A stretch of 64,000 nucleotides of DNA from an uncultured Coriobacteriaceae bacterium. Its GTDB lineage: Bacteria > Actinomycetota > Coriobacteriia > Coriobacteriales > Coriobacteriaceae. Shown one piece after another: positions 63,378-64,000 of the stretch (within the stretch, counting starts at the first letter, position 1; each line of letters begins with the position of its first letter). The stretch spans positions 48,981 through 112,980 of the forward strand of contig CASEER010000002.1 in NCBI GenBank assembly GCA_949287085.1, given 5' to 3'. The notes under the pieces are model-generated. The model was not told the origin of the DNA. It ran no database searches and was given only the letters and a program-made list of their open reading frames with translations. Made by a program: the position numbers and the translations under genes.

Positions 63378-64000
63378 ATGTACACCACCGAGTTTGTGAC
63401 CATCCCGCTGAGCGAGCTGCTCACGCGCGTCCAGACCTTCAAGCACGAGGGCCTGCGCTTTGTGCAGCTGGCGGCCGAGACCACGGCGGCGGGCATGGAC
63501 CTCTTTTACACCTTTTATGATGAGGTGAACGACAAGGCCGTAACGCTCGTCATCTACGATATTGACGAGTCGAGCGAGGTGCCGTCGATCCAGAACATGT
63601 ATTTCACGGCATTCAGCTACGAAAACGAGACGCATGACCTGTTTGGCGTGCACTTTGTGAACATGAAGCTGGACTTTGGCGGGCACTTCTTTAACGTGGC
63701 GATGGATTCGCCCATGACCGTGATCACGCCTGAGCAGAAGGCCGAGCGCGAGAAAGCGGCTAAGATCGCGGCTGCCAAGGCGGCTAAGGCGCGCAAGGCA
63801 GCGGAGGAGAAGTCTGCAGCCGAGGCCGATGCGGCCGCTGCTGCGAAGATTGCCGCCGTGGAAAGCTGGCAGTGGAAGCAGGAGGAGAAGATTGCTGCGG
63901 CGGATCTTCTCATTCGCAATGCAGGTTCGCTGGACGATCTGGACAGGGAAGTGGATGCATTTCTTGAGGAACTTTCGGAAAAGGGCAGAAAAAGAGGAGC
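63378..64000 (+). CDS. NuoC/EchD-like subunit, truncated by the window end
   Basis: The start of a NADH dehydrogenase 30-kDa-type subunit, open to the end of the window (207 codons seen). The core has FVTIPLSELLTRVQTFKHEG, LFYTFYDEVNDKAVTLVIYD, and the family motif ETHDLFGVHFVNM. After about residue 120 a Lys/Ala-rich segment (EREKAAKIAAAKAAKARKAA) forms an unusual helical extension, probably coiled coil. The start is ATG 63378 with AGGAGG at 63367-63372. The large catalytic subunit gene should follow outside the window. Confidence 0.8.
   Translation, partial: MYTTEFVTIPLSELLTRVQTFKHEGLRFVQLAAETTAAGMDLFYTFYDEVNDKAVTLVIYDIDESSEVPSIQNMYFTAFSYENETHDLFGVHFVNMKLDFGGHFFNVAMDSPMTVITPEQKAEREKAAKIAAAKAAKARKAAEEKSAAEADAAAAAKIAAVESWQWKQEEKIAAADLLIRNAGSLDDLDREVDAFLEELSEKGRKRG

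Noticed and set aside
59970..63686. Long minus-strand frames (601 and 586 residues) opposite the hydrogenase-like operon
   Set aside because: Antisense shadows of GC-rich genes; translations are charged and structureless, with no motif or ribosome-binding site.

Overview
The window is the replication-origin region of a high-GC Gram-positive chromosome, most likely an actinobacterium of the class Coriobacteriia and close to Collinsella. This placement is inferred from gene order, the Tat lipoprotein, sortase and Cna-type surface protein, a PafB/PafC-like WYL pair, a Group 4 hydrogenase-like operon, and a high-GC genome with an AT-richer origin; no database was searched.

Layout. 1-7.7 kb: a two-component system, two small metabolic genes, purB, and a decayed segment holding a Phd/YefM-RelE toxin-antitoxin pair (toxin interrupted by an in-frame amber codon) and gene relics. 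7.8-10.8 kb: tRNA-Gly(CCC), a CmpB-type membrane protein, purE and a bifunctional-nuclease-family protein. 11-22.6 kb (minus strand): GHKL-ATPase/wHTH gene -> dnaA -> dnaN -> recF -> dciA -> gyrB -> gyrA, the replication-initiation and gyrase block. 22.9-28.9 kb (plus strand): rpmH, rnpA, yidD, yidC, jag, rsmG, parA, parB and a small membrane protein. The origin lies where these divergent blocks meet. It carries clusters of a non-standard DnaA-box-like 9-mer (TTTTCAACA) in the dnaN-dnaA gap, inside the GHKL gene and in front of rpmH, plus five parS-like sites, one of them inside dnaA.

29-42 kb: rlmN, ddl, an exonuclease-DinG helicase fusion, two WYL regulators, a giant M28-like membrane protein whose peptidase domain is split by about 700 low-complexity residues, an acetyltransferase that looks imported, a glutaredoxin and a class B sortase. 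42.5-46.4 kb: a 1,284-residue Cna-B-repeat surface protein with an LAQTD sorting-like motif, presumably the substrate of the neighbouring sortase. 46.7-51.7 kb: tRNA-Ile(GAT) and tRNA-Ala(TGC), an orphan PTS EIIA, an ABC exporter, a single-pass membrane protein and pyridoxamine kinase. 52.3-57.2 kb: carA-carB preceded by a PyrR-type RNA hairpin next to the carA ribosome-binding site. 57.8-64 kb: a solitary IS3 OrfA-like gene, an A-type flavoprotein, and the start of a membrane-bound hydrogenase/complex I-like operon whose first gene fuses NuoL-like and NuoH-like subunits; the last gene runs off the window.

Most interesting: the GHKL-wHTH protein sitting in the origin upstream of dnaA, the changed DnaA recognition helix (NHST instead of DHTT) together with the altered box sequence, the repeated 12-bp palindrome flanking the AT-rich par segment, two long palindromic elements in intergenic DNA, and the split M28 protein.
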